Part shown: piece after piece, positions 41,783 through 49,869 of the stretch
Layout: every line of letters begins with the position of its first letter
How positions within the stretch are numbered: the stretch's first letter is position 1
DNA from: FEB-12 sp964503315
Lineage (GTDB): Bacteria; Zixibacteria; MSB-5A5; GN15; FEB-12
Direction of reading: 5' to 3'
Assembly (NCBI GenBank): GCA_964503315.1
Contig: CAZCZL010000007.1
Location: 124,001 to 188,000, forward strand
DNA length: 64,000 nucleotides
The notes under the pieces: generated by a model
The model's input: the letters and a program-made list of their open reading frames with translations, nothing else
Database searches by the model: none
Told to the model about the DNA's origin: nothing
Program-made: the position numbers and the translations under genes

Positions 41783-44227
41783 ATGGTTAAGAAAGCCAGG
41801 CCGGCGGGGGCACCCCGGGCCGCCCGCAGTTCATCGTTTGATTTTGAAGGGTCGCGCTGGTTTGTGCCGGTGATGTTCCTGGTGATCCTGATCGGGCTGG
41901 TGACGCTGTTCGGTGAGTTCATTTTCTCGGACAAGATGCTGGATAGCTCCGATACGATCCAAGCGGGGATGTTTTTCCGATCATTCATAGTCAACTATTT
42001 CAATGAGCATGGTTCGATACCGGTCTGGAATCCGTACATCTTTGGCGGGATGCCGTATATCGACGCGTTTCACGGGGATATTTTCTATCCGCTCTCAGTG
42101 ATCAAGTTCTTCATGGATACGCATCGGTTTTTGGGGATGGTGCTGGTACTGCATATCTACCTGGCGGGGATCTTCATGTATCTCTGCGCGCGGCAGTTCA
42201 AACTGTCGAAGGTAGCCTCGCTCTTTTCAGCAATCGGGTATATGTTCGCAGCGTATCTTGTTTCGATGGTGTCGCCGGGGCATGACGGTAAGATGTATGT
42301 GACCGCGCTTTTCCCACTGGCGATGCTGTTTCTTGACCGGACGCTCGAGCGTCGGCCATTCCTCAACAGCACGATACTTGGGTTGGTGATCGGGTTGATC
42401 ATCCTGACGCCGCACGTGCAGTTGGCGTATTACGCGCTCTGGTCGATGGCCCTCTATACGGTGTACAGACTCGTCCTGATGTATCTCAAGGATAAGAATT
42501 TGAGGCCGATCGCGACGACCGGTTCGTTGGTCGTGTATGCGGTAGTGATTGGCGTTTTGTTGTCGGCGATCCAGTTTTATCCGGGGTATCAGTACACGAC
42601 GGAGTTTTCGCCGCGCGCGGATTCGAAGCGGGGGTGGGACTGGGCGACGTCGTGGTCGATGCATGCCGAGGAAGCGGCCTCGCTGGTGCTTCCGGAGTTC
42701 GCCGGGACCGCGGACAAGGATGGGAAGGCGTATTACTGGGGGAAGAACTATTTCAAGGATAATTCCGAATCGATCTGCGTATCGGTCTTTTTCATCGGTT
42801 TGATGGGGATGTTGTTTGTGCGGCGGAAGGAGATATACTTCTTCGCCGGGCTGGCATTTTTCGCGCTATTGTACGCGCTGGGAGGGTCGACGCCGGTCTT
42901 TTATATCTTCTACTATCTCGTGCCATTGGTGAAATCGTTACGCGCGCCTTCGACGATCATGTTTGTATTCAGTTTCTCAATGGCGCTGGTGGCTGGGATG
43001 ACCCTGCAGTATTTCATGGATAAGCGTCAGGAATCGCCGGAGCGCGAGAAGAAGTTGAATTACTATCTGCTGGGATTCCCGGCGTTTTCGCTGTTGTTGG
43101 CATTGGCTTTTTCGGCGGCAGGGAAGGGGATGCTGTCATTCTGGACATCTATCTTCTACAGTGAAGCACCGAGCGAGATGATCCAGAAAGGGGTGAGCAA
43201 GCTCGACCTGGCGTATATGAATCTTCCGCAGATACAGACGGGAGCCTGGTTCGCGTTTCTGTTTGTCACGATCGCGGCGGTCTGCATCTGGATGTTCCGG
43301 TCAGGGAAAGCCGGGACCGGCATTCTGGTGGCGCTGCTGTTTGTGCCGATGCTTGAAGGGATGAGATTCAACGGGCGGTTCATTGATACGTTTGATCCGA
43401 ACACGATCTGGGGTCCGAATCCGGTGGTGAACTATCTCAAGGAGAACGCGGAGAACCGCCGGGTGCTCAATCTGACCAAGATACAGGATGACGTACTGCC
43501 GTATCACGGGATCGAAGTGGTGACCGGCTATCACGGCAACCAGCTTCGGTGGTACGACGATCTGCTGGGTGGCCCGCAGTTGACAACCCTGCAGAATCAG
43601 GAACGTCCGTACAATCCGCGATTCCTGAATCTGGCAGGGATGGGGTTCTATATCACGCCGGCAGACCAACGGATGCCGGATGGGTTCTTCGGGCCGCAAC
43701 CCTCGGTTGCGCGGGTGTCGGATCGGACTCAGCAGGTCTGGGAGAATCCGAACGCGTATCCGCGGGCCTATCTGGTCGGGCAGTACAAAGTCGTTCCCGA
43801 CCGCAAGGATATCTATCCGCAGGTGTTGAACGGGGTGGAGGACCTTCGGCAGATGACCTACCTGGAGAAGGAGCCGGGGATGGCGATCTCTCCGGAGTTT
43901 GCTCCCGGGGATTCCGCCTGGGTGATCTATCATGGGGTGGATTCGGTGGCGGTTGGGGTACAGACCAGCTCGAACAAACTGCTGATCTTGACCGATGTCT
44001 ATTACGATTCGTGGCATCCGATGGTGGATGGGAAGCCGGCGGAGTTGTTGCGGTCGTACGGGGCATTCCGGGCGGTAGCGGTACCGGCGGGGAGCCGCGA
44101 GGTGACATTCACATACGAGTCATCGCGGTACGCGACCGGCAAGTGGGTGACCTGGTTGACATCATTGTACATAGTGGGTATTATTGGCTTCCATGAAACG
44201 AAACGTCGGATGACAAAACGGGCATAG
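41783..44227 (+). CDS. YfhO-like polytopic membrane protein (GT-C type)
   Basis: 814 residues. About twelve hydrophobic helices fill the first about 530 residues, with PVWNPYIFGGMPYIDAFHGDIFYPLSVIKFF near 76-106 in the first large periplasmic loop, the mark of the YfhO/DUF2142-like family; a C-terminal periplasmic domain follows and the last helix lies near the end. In Bacillus, YfhO-type proteins attach sugars to lipoteichoic acid from undecaprenyl-phosphate donors; a related role here is inference. It follows a polyprenyl-phosphate GT2 and precedes a dolichol-phosphate-mannose-synthase-like GT2, which fits a GT-C partner. Start ATG 41783 after AGGAG at 41769. Confidence 0.78.
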   Translation: MVKKARPAGAPRAARSSSFDFEGSRWFVPVMFLVILIGLVTLFGEFIFSDKMLDSSDTIQAGMFFRSFIVNYFNEHGSIPVWNPYIFGGMPYIDAFHGDIFYPLSVIKFFMDTHRFLGMVLVLHIYLAGIFMYLCARQFKLSKVASLFSAIGYMFAAYLVSMVSPGHDGKMYVTALFPLAMLFLDRTLERRPFLNSTILGLVIGLIILTPHVQLAYYALWSMALYTVYRLVLMYLKDKNLRPIATTGSLVVYAVVIGVLLSAIQFYPGYQYTTEFSPRADSKRGWDWATSWSMHAEEAASLVLPEFAGTADKDGKAYYWGKNYFKDNSESICVSVFFIGLMGMLFVRRKEIYFFAGLAFFALLYALGGSTPVFYIFYYLVPLVKSLRAPSTIMFVFSFSMALVAGMTLQYFMDKRQESPEREKKLNYYLLGFPAFSLLLALAFSAAGKGMLSFWTSIFYSEAPSEMIQKGVSKLDLAYMNLPQIQTGAWFAFLFVTIAAVCIWMFRSGKAGTGILVALLFVPMLEGMRFNGRFIDTFDPNTIWGPNPVVNYLKENAENRRVLNLTKIQDDVLPYHGIEVVTGYHGNQLRWYDDLLGGPQLTTLQNQERPYNPRFLNLAGMGFYITPADQRMPDGFFGPQPSVARVSDRTQQVWENPNAYPRAYLVGQYKVVPDRKDIYPQVLNGVEDLRQMTYLEKEPGMAISPEFAPGDSAWVIYHGVDSVAVGVQTSSNKLLILTDVYYDSWHPMVDGKPAELLRSYGAFRAVAVPAGSREVTFTYESSRYATGKWVTWLTSLYIVGIIGFHETKRRMTKRA

Positions 44228-44237
44228 GACAGACAGC

Positions 44238-44966
44238 ATGGCTCATACGCAACGCGCACTGATCATTTTCCCCACCTACAACGAACGGGACAATATCGAG
44301 AAGATCGTTCACGCGGTATTACCGATGGACCCGCGGATCAATGTGTTGATCGTGGATGACAATTCGCCCGACGGGACGGGGGAGATCGCGGACCGCCTGG
44401 CGTCGCAGGAATCCAAGGTGCATGTGCTGCACCGGGAGAAAAAGGAAGGGTTGGGGCGCGCGTATATCGCCGGATTCAAATGGGCGATCGAGCAGAAGTT
44501 TGATTTCATTTTCGAGATGGACGCGGATTTTTCGCACGGGCCTGAGTATATCCGCGACTTTCTGCGCGAGATACAGAACCATGATCTGGTGATCGGGTCG
44601 CGCTATATTTCGGGAGTGAATGTCATCAACTGGCCGATGTCGCGTCTGTTGTTGTCGTATTACGCCAATGCGTATACCCGGGTGATAACCGGGTTGCCGC
44701 TCAGAGACGCGACCGGCGGGTTCAAATGTTTCCGTCGGGAAGTGCTCGAGGCGATAGACCTTGACGACGTGCGGTCATCCGGATATTCGTTCCAGATAGA
44801 GATGTCGATGCGGGCATGGAAGAAGAAGTTCCGCATCAAAGAGATCCCGATCATTTTCGTGGATCGGGTCGCGGGGACATCGAAGATGTCCAAGCGGATA
44901 GTGCGCGAAGCGATCTGGATGGTCTGGTTGCTTCGCATACGAGCGATGTTCGGCAAATTCAACTGA
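44238..44966 (+). CDS. Polyprenol-phosphate mannose synthase-like GT2
   Basis: 242 residues, single-domain soluble GT-A enzyme. LIIFPTYNERDNIEKIV, VDDNSPDGTGEIADRL near 37-52, KEGLGRAYIAGFKWAIEQ near 70-87, EMDADFSHGPEYI near 92-104 and DATGGFKCFRREVLEAI near 157-173 are typical of DPM1-type synthases. It makes polyprenyl-phosphate-sugar (often mannose) from a nucleotide sugar on the cytoplasmic membrane face. It follows the YfhO-like gene by 10 nt. Confidence 0.88.
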   Translation: MAHTQRALIIFPTYNERDNIEKIVHAVLPMDPRINVLIVDDNSPDGTGEIADRLASQESKVHVLHREKKEGLGRAYIAGFKWAIEQKFDFIFEMDADFSHGPEYIRDFLREIQNHDLVIGSRYISGVNVINWPMSRLLLSYYANAYTRVITGLPLRDATGGFKCFRREVLEAIDLDDVRSSGYSFQIEMSMRAWKKKFRIKEIPIIFVDRVAGTSKMSKRIVREAIWMVWLLRIRAMFGKFN

Positions 44967-44976
44967 GCCGTGCAGT

Positions 44977-45846
44977 GTGGCAGAGTCTGACAGTCTATCC
45001 ATAATCATCGTTACGTGTAATTCGGCGGGGCCGTTGATCGAATGCCTTCGCTCACTACCGGACGCTGCGCCGGAGATAGATCAAGAGATCATCATCGTTG
45101 ACAACGGATCTACCGACGAGATTGCGGCGGTGGTCGCGAAGATCTGTCCCGAGGCCAGCCTAATTCAATTGGATAAGAATCGGGGATTCGCTGCGGCGTG
45201 CAATGTCGGGGTATCGAAGGCGAGGGGAGAGTGGCTGCTCTTTCTCAATCCGGATTGCGTGCTCGATCCCGGCTCAGTAACGCGCCTGCTTGCGGCGATG
45301 CAGAGATACCAGCATGTCGGGCTGGCAACAATGCGGTTGAGAAATTCTGATAGATCATTCCAAGCGAACTGCCGGAATTTCCCGACAGTGACCAATCTGC
45401 TTTTTTCGCGCGGCTCGGTAATGGGGAGTCTGATATGGGAGAAACTGAGTTCGAAAGCGACTGTTTACACGCTCCCTGATTACAGTGATGTGACGATCGT
45501 GCCCGCCGTGTCGGCGACGGCGATGGGGATATCCCGCAGATTATTTCAGGCGCTGAAAGGATTCGACGAACGGTTCTTCCTGTACATGGAGGATACCGAT
45601 CTGTCGTACCGCGCATATCTGCATAAACGTCAGAATATCTTCGTACCGGAAGCGGGGGCGGTGCATGGGTGGGGGAGCGGCGCGGAAGGCGGGAAAGTGT
45701 TCCGGGCGTGGCACCATCATCAGTCGGTCTGGCGCTACTTTCTGAAACATCAACCGACCGGATTCGCGCTGATAATCCTTCCAGCGATACTGATGCTGAA
45801 TTTCCTGCTGGTCTGTCTGCTGCCGGGGAGGAAGAGAACGGCATGA
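44977..45846 (+). CDS. Glycosyltransferase family 2, rhamnosyltransferase-like
   Basis: 289 residues from GTG 44977. SIIIVTCNSAGPLIECLRSL, IIVDNGSTDE near 38-47, NRGFAAACNVGVSKARGEWLLFLNPDCVLDP near 69-99 and the late FFLYMEDTDLSYRAY near 197-211 match WbbL/RfbF-type transferases. A C-terminal hydrophobic segment (FALIILPAILMLNFLLVCLLPG) suggests membrane attachment. The following WecA-like gene overlaps by 4 nt, so this enzyme probably adds the second sugar to a WecA-primed lipid-linked glycan. Confidence 0.85.
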   Translation: MAESDSLSIIIVTCNSAGPLIECLRSLPDAAPEIDQEIIIVDNGSTDEIAAVVAKICPEASLIQLDKNRGFAAACNVGVSKARGEWLLFLNPDCVLDPGSVTRLLAAMQRYQHVGLATMRLRNSDRSFQANCRNFPTVTNLLFSRGSVMGSLIWEKLSSKATVYTLPDYSDVTIVPAVSATAMGISRRLFQALKGFDERFFLYMEDTDLSYRAYLHKRQNIFVPEAGAVHGWGSGAEGGKVFRAWHHHQSVWRYFLKHQPTGFALIILPAILMLNFLLVCLLPGRKRTA

Positions 45847-46913
45847 CGATAGCGCAGGGAGCGATATTTGTCGGTGTGGCGTTCGCGCTGGGGATTCTGC
45901 TGGTGCCGATCCTGATCCGGCTTGGGCATAGATACCGATTACTCGATTTTCCCGGAAAACATAAACGTCACAAAACGCCGGTGCCATTGATGGGTGGGAC
46001 CGCGCTGTTAATGGCCGTGTGGGGGGCAGTTGGGGCTGGATTTCTTTTCGCTCCTGAGTTGTTGGGAGAGTTGGCACCTCAGATACCGTACCTGCTGGGT
46101 GGCGCGCTGGTGATATATCTGGTGGGGTTGATAGATGATCTTCGGCCATTGTCGGCCTGGTTGAAACTTGGAGCGCAGGCGGCGGCGGGGATGATACTGT
46201 TTGCCGGAGGATTGAAGATCGATCCACTTTCTATTCCGTTCTATGGACAGGTGTCGCTGGGTGATTGGTCGATCATTCTGTCGGTGCTCTGGGTGATCGG
46301 TCTCACGAATAGTATTAATCTGATCGATGGGTTGGATGGATTGGCGGCGGGAGTGTCGCTAGTAGGGGTGATAACGATGGCGGTCGTCGGGTCGCTGTAC
46401 TCGATCGGAGTCGCGCTGGTGTTCGCGTTTGCGTTGATAGGATTTCTGCCGGCGTTTTTGATATTCAATCGTTATCCGGCGAAGATATTTCTGGGGGATT
46501 CGGGTTCGCTACAAATAGGGTATTATTTTGCGGTGCTCTCGTTGATGGTGCCGTTGAAGTCATATACCGCCGCGGCGTTGTATCTTCCGTTGCTGGCCCT
46601 GGGAGTGCCGTTGATGGAGACAGGTGTTTCGACCCTGCGGAGATTAATGAGCGGGAGGAATGTGATGCGGGCGGACAGGCGTCATCTGTTTCACTATCTG
46701 TCGATGGCGGGGATGTCTCCACGGATGGTGGTCTGGGTGTTCTGGCTGCTGTCGGTGCTGTTTGGCGGGTTTGCCGTGGCTATGTACTTCTGGAACAGGC
46801 GGTTAGTCTTCACCGGCCTGGTTCTTTTTATGGTTGTTATTTTCGGTGGGTTCCATATCTTTATGGCCAGCCAGTCCAGGTCCGGGCGAAATCGTCCGGG
46901 TCAGGGCCGGTGA
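45843..46913 (+). CDS. WecA/TagO-type undecaprenyl-phosphate sugar-1-phosphate transferase
   Basis: 356 residues from ATG 45843, overlapping the previous TGA; upstream open frame is a shadow. Polytopic, about ten or eleven helices. Conserved cytoplasmic motifs: HKRHKTPVPLMGG (His/Lys loop near 40-52), GLIDDLRPLSAW near 98-109, NLIDGLDGLAAG near 158-169 (Asp), FLGDSGSLQIGY near 218-229 and ADRRHLFHYL near 279-288. This family transfers GlcNAc-1-P (or a related sugar-1-P) to undecaprenyl phosphate, initiating O-antigen, enterobacterial common antigen or teichoic-type glycans. A distinct enzyme from MraY in this window. Confidence 0.9.
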   Translation: MTIAQGAIFVGVAFALGILLVPILIRLGHRYRLLDFPGKHKRHKTPVPLMGGTALLMAVWGAVGAGFLFAPELLGELAPQIPYLLGGALVIYLVGLIDDLRPLSAWLKLGAQAAAGMILFAGGLKIDPLSIPFYGQVSLGDWSIILSVLWVIGLTNSINLIDGLDGLAAGVSLVGVITMAVVGSLYSIGVALVFAFALIGFLPAFLIFNRYPAKIFLGDSGSLQIGYYFAVLSLMVPLKSYTAAALYLPLLALGVPLMETGVSTLRRLMSGRNVMRADRRHLFHYLSMAGMSPRMVVWVFWLLSVLFGGFAVAMYFWNRRLVFTGLVLFMVVIFGGFHIFMASQSRSGRNRPGQGR

Positions 46914-46920
46914 TTATTTT

Positions 46921-47907
46921 ATGGCTACAAAACAGCAGGTAAAGATGGCAGACGGATCCTACTTAGAATTCGAACGCCCGATTCAGGAGCTCGAGAAGAA
47001 GATCTCGGATATGAAGGACTTCTCGGCCGGGGAGAATATTGAACTTTCCGGCGAGATAGCTTCGCTCGAGAAGAAACTCGAACGGCTCCGCAGTGATATC
47101 TACTCCGGGTTGACCCGCTGGCAGCGGGTGCAAATCTCCCGTCACCCAAAACGTCCATACACCCTCGACTATATCAACCTGATGTGCACTGATTTTATCG
47201 AGTTGCACGGGGACCGGTATTTCGCTGATGATAAAGCGATGGTTGGCGGTTTCGCCACGCTCGACGGGATTCAGGTGGTAGTGGTCGGCCAGCAAAAGGG
47301 GCGGGACACCAAGCAGAAGCTGGCGCGGAATTTCGGGATGGCTCATCCGGAGGGGTATCGGAAAGCGCGTCGGTTGTTCGCGCTGGCAGACAAGTTCAAA
47401 CTTCCCATAGTCATTCTGATAGATACGCCGGGGGCATTTCCCGGTATCGGGGCGGAAGAGCGCGGCCAGGCCGAGGCGATCGCGAAGAATATCCAGGTGA
47501 TGTTCGAGTTGAAGGTCCCGATCGTGGTGGTGATCATCGGCGAGGGAGCATCGGGTGGAGCGCTGGGGATCGGGATCGGCGATCAGGTCTTGATGTTGGA
47601 GCATTCGTGGTATTCGGTGATATCCCCGGAAGGATGCGCGGCGATCTTGTGGCGGGATGCCGCCAAGGCGCCTGACGCGGCGGAGGCGTTAAAGCCGACC
47701 GCGGAAGACCTTCTGGCCCTGGGGATAATCGACCGGATCATCCCGGAGCCACCGGGTGGGGCGCATAATGACCCGGAAGAAGCGGCCCGGCTGGTGAAGG
47801 CTGAATTGGCGACCACGCTCAAGGTTTTGATGCAGAAACCGCTTGAGGTTCTGTTGAAAGAGCGCCTCGAAAAGTACCGTCGGATGGGTGTTTTCGAGGA
47901 ACGATAG
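46921..47907 (+). CDS. accA: Acetyl-CoA carboxylase carboxyltransferase subunit alpha
   Basis: 328 residues from ATG 46921. The N-terminal coiled coil (YLEFERPIQELEKKISDMKD) is followed by the carboxyltransferase domain: RHPKRPYTLDYI near 81-92, DRYFADDKAMVGGFA near 105-119, QQKGRDTKQKLARNFGMAHPEGYRKA near 129-154 and DTPGAFPGIGAEERGQAEAI near 176-195. With AccD it forms malonyl-CoA for fatty-acid synthesis. accD is not in the window. Its placement 7 nt after the WecA-like gene and before the trm112-like and EIIA genes is unusual. Confidence 0.95.
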   Translation: MATKQQVKMADGSYLEFERPIQELEKKISDMKDFSAGENIELSGEIASLEKKLERLRSDIYSGLTRWQRVQISRHPKRPYTLDYINLMCTDFIELHGDRYFADDKAMVGGFATLDGIQVVVVGQQKGRDTKQKLARNFGMAHPEGYRKARRLFALADKFKLPIVILIDTPGAFPGIGAEERGQAEAIAKNIQVMFELKVPIVVVIIGEGASGGALGIGIGDQVLMLEHSWYSVISPEGCAAILWRDAAKAPDAAEALKPTAEDLLALGIIDRIIPEPPGGAHNDPEEAARLVKAELATTLKVLMQKPLEVLLKERLEKYRRMGVFEER

Positions 47908-47918
47908 AAAGGAATTTG

Positions 47919-48095
47919 ATGGGATTGCCGAAGAACTTATTGGAGAAGCTGGCCTGCCCGCAGTGCAAGGGGAGCCTGGTTTATCGCGAGGGCGAGAACC
48001 GGCTTGAGTGCGCGGCGTGCAGGTTGAGTTATCCGGTGGTTGACGGAGTCCCTGTTCTGTTGGTAGACGAGGCGAAGAGCCTCGGAAAAGGATAG
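47919..48095 (+). CDS. Trm112-like small zinc-ribbon protein
   Basis: 58 residues, too short for a default ORF cut-off. MGLPKNLLEKLACPQCKG has the first CPxC; ECAACRLSYPVVDGVPVLL has the second CxxC and the family end PVVDGVPVLL. This is the Trm112p/UPF0434 (YcaR) pattern, a small zinc-binding domain that in other organisms activates methyltransferases; the bacterial role is unclear. AAAGGAA just upstream is a ribosome-binding site. It lies in the operon between accA and the EIIA gene with gaps of 11 and 7 nt. Confidence 0.85.
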   Translation: MGLPKNLLEKLACPQCKGSLVYREGENRLECAACRLSYPVVDGVPVLLVDEAKSLGKG

Positions 48096-48102
48096 AGTTG
48101 GG

Positions 48103-48555
48103 ATGAAGCTGTCAAAGTTTTGCGATGAGAATCTGATCACGTTCAATCTCAAGTCGACCACGAAGGCGGGAGTGATCGAAGAGTTGGTGGAGCTGGCGGG
48201 CGGCTCGACCATGATCAAGAACCGCGACGAGTTGTTGAACGATGTTCGCGAGCGTGAGAATCTGGTGACCACCGGGGTCGGGTATGGGGTAGCGTTTCCG
48301 CACGCGAAGACCCGGGCCGCCAAAGGGATCGTCATCGCATTTGGTCGGAGTGCCAAGGGGATCGATTTCGAGGCGATGGACCATCGGCCGGTCAACCTGT
48401 TTTTCCTGATCGCGGCTCCGGAGGACGCAGTTGGCGCGCATTTGAATGTGATGGCGCGGTTGTCGTTCCTCATGAAGTCGGAAGAGAATCGTCAACGGCT
48501 GATGCAGGTAAGCTCGCCGGGAGATGTGTTGTCGCTGATCGATAATGTAGACTAA
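48103..48555 (+). CDS. PTS EIIA-like domain protein (fructose/nitrogen type)
   Basis: 150 residues. PTS_EIIA type 2 fold: LITFNLKSTTKAGVIEELVELA at the N terminus, RENLVTTGVGYGVAFPHAKT near 51-70 with the phosphorylatable His67, and IDFEAMDHRPVNLFFLIAAPEDAVGAHLNVMARLS near 87-121. No EIIB, EIIC, HPr or EI is in the window, so it is more likely a regulatory EIIA (PtsN-like) than a sugar transporter part. Stand-alone EIIA in a cell-envelope operon is notable. It is followed by mreC after 34 nt. Confidence 0.85.
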   Translation: MKLSKFCDENLITFNLKSTTKAGVIEELVELAGGSTMIKNRDELLNDVRERENLVTTGVGYGVAFPHAKTRAAKGIVIAFGRSAKGIDFEAMDHRPVNLFFLIAAPEDAVGAHLNVMARLSFLMKSEENRQRLMQVSSPGDVLSLIDNVD

Positions 48556-48589
48556 ACATCCGACGGTAGGGCAGGGACGCCAAACTGAT

Positions 48590-49378
48590 ATGACCTGGAT
48601 ACCCGGCCTCTTTGCGAAGGGCCGTTCTGCTCATTTTGTGGTTGTGGCGCTGGCCATCACCGTACTTCTCATTCCCACGCTGGGGGTCAGTGGATTCCTC
48701 AGCGAAGCGGCGTTGAATTCGATCTACTACCCATTTGTTCGCGTCAAGAATGCCATCAACGATCTGACCAGTGTTCACGAAGAGAATCAGAAACTTCGTG
48801 AGTCATTGGTCGATGCTTCTATCCGCGTGACGCTTCTGGAAGAGGCGGGGCGCGAGAATATACGTCTTCGCTCGATCCTCGGTTTTGAGCCTCCCATAGG
48901 ATACACGCTCCTCCCCGCAAAGGTGATGGCGGTAGTTGGGAATCGACTGCCGGTGGCGGCGGTGATCAATCGCGGGATGATGGACGGTGTGACGCTCAAT
49001 GAGCCGATCATCAACGAGGAAGGATTGCTCGGGCGGGTCAGTTCGCTGACCGAGACGCATTGTACGATCCAGTTATTGACGGATCCGACCAATCGGGTGG
49101 CGGTGCGGGTGGCGGAAAGCCGGGAAATGGGAATCGCCAAGTATGTCCCATCGCAGGGGCTGATAGTTGACAATATTCCGTCGCAGGGGGATGTGAAGCA
49201 GGGGGATCTGATACTGTCATCGGGGTTGGGCGGGGTCTATCCGCCGGGATTGGTCGTAGGGACGGTGATAGCGGTGGAACGACCAAAGCAGGAGCCATTC
49301 CTGATAGTGCGCCTCGCGCCGGCCTCGGACTTCAATTCGCTGGATGAACTGTTTGTGCTGAGGGCGAAGGGGAGATGA
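48590..49378 (+). CDS. mreC: Rod-shape-determining protein MreC
   Basis: 262 residues. One membrane helix near the N terminus (VVVALAITVLLIPTLG), a coiled coil (about 62-95, VHEENQKLRESLVDASIRV and later EEAGRENIRLRSILGF), then a beta-domain: INRGMMDGVTLNEPIINEEGLLGRVSSL near 124-151, KQGDLILSSGLGGVYPPGLVVGTVIAVERP near 203-232. It is the periplasmic scaffold linking MreB to the wall synthases. It overlaps mreD by 4 nt. Confidence 0.92.
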   Translation: MTWIPGLFAKGRSAHFVVVALAITVLLIPTLGVSGFLSEAALNSIYYPFVRVKNAINDLTSVHEENQKLRESLVDASIRVTLLEEAGRENIRLRSILGFEPPIGYTLLPAKVMAVVGNRLPVAAVINRGMMDGVTLNEPIINEEGLLGRVSSLTETHCTIQLLTDPTNRVAVRVAESREMGIAKYVPSQGLIVDNIPSQGDVKQGDLILSSGLGGVYPPGLVVGTVIAVERPKQEPFLIVRLAPASDFNSLDELFVLRAKGR

Positions 49379-49857
49379 AGTACATCCAGGCGGTATTCCT
49401 CTTGGTATTGGTCGCGTTCCACCAGGCGATACTGAGCGGCGCGACAGATATTTTGGGAGTGACGATCAATCTACCGATGATGCTGGTCGTGGCGGTGGCG
49501 CTCCATCAGTCGGAGACCGACGCGGTCTGGTTCGCGTTCGCGGTGGGGATCGTCGCGGCGGCGCTTATGCCGGCTACGATGGGGTGGCAGACCCTGGTGA
49601 TGGTGATCCTGGCGGTCGGGGCGTATCACGCGCGGGAGCGGTTGAACCTGGATTCACCGCTGGCGCGGTTGTCGCTGATAATCGCCGGGGTGGCGGTGCA
49701 CAATATTGTCTCGATATTTATCATCCAGCCGGAAGAGATAGTGTATCAGATATGGCGGTTTGCGCTGACCGGCACGCTGTACAGCGCGCTGGTAGCATCA
49801 GCGTTTTACGTGTTCAGGCAGAGTACCACTACGGGACGACGCTCCCGTTCGATGTAG
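49375..49857 (+). CDS. mreD: Rod-shape-determining protein MreD
   Basis: 160 residues, almost entirely hydrophobic with about five membrane segments, normal for MreD. MKYIQAVFLLVLVAFHQAILSG starts the first helix; FAVGIVAAALMPATMGWQTLVM (about 54-76) resembles the conserved G-x-x-x-D-x-x-x-P-x-x-x-x-G-x-x-x-x region with substitutions. It is identified largely by position between mreC and PBP2 and by topology. It helps recruit RodA and PBP2. ATG overlaps the mreC stop by 4 nt. Confidence 0.85.
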   Translation: MKYIQAVFLLVLVAFHQAILSGATDILGVTINLPMMLVVAVALHQSETDAVWFAFAVGIVAAALMPATMGWQTLVMVILAVGAYHARERLNLDSPLARLSLIIAGVAVHNIVSIFIIQPEEIVYQIWRFALTGTLYSALVASAFYVFRQSTTTGRRSRSM

Positions 49858-49869
49858 GATAACAGGCGA

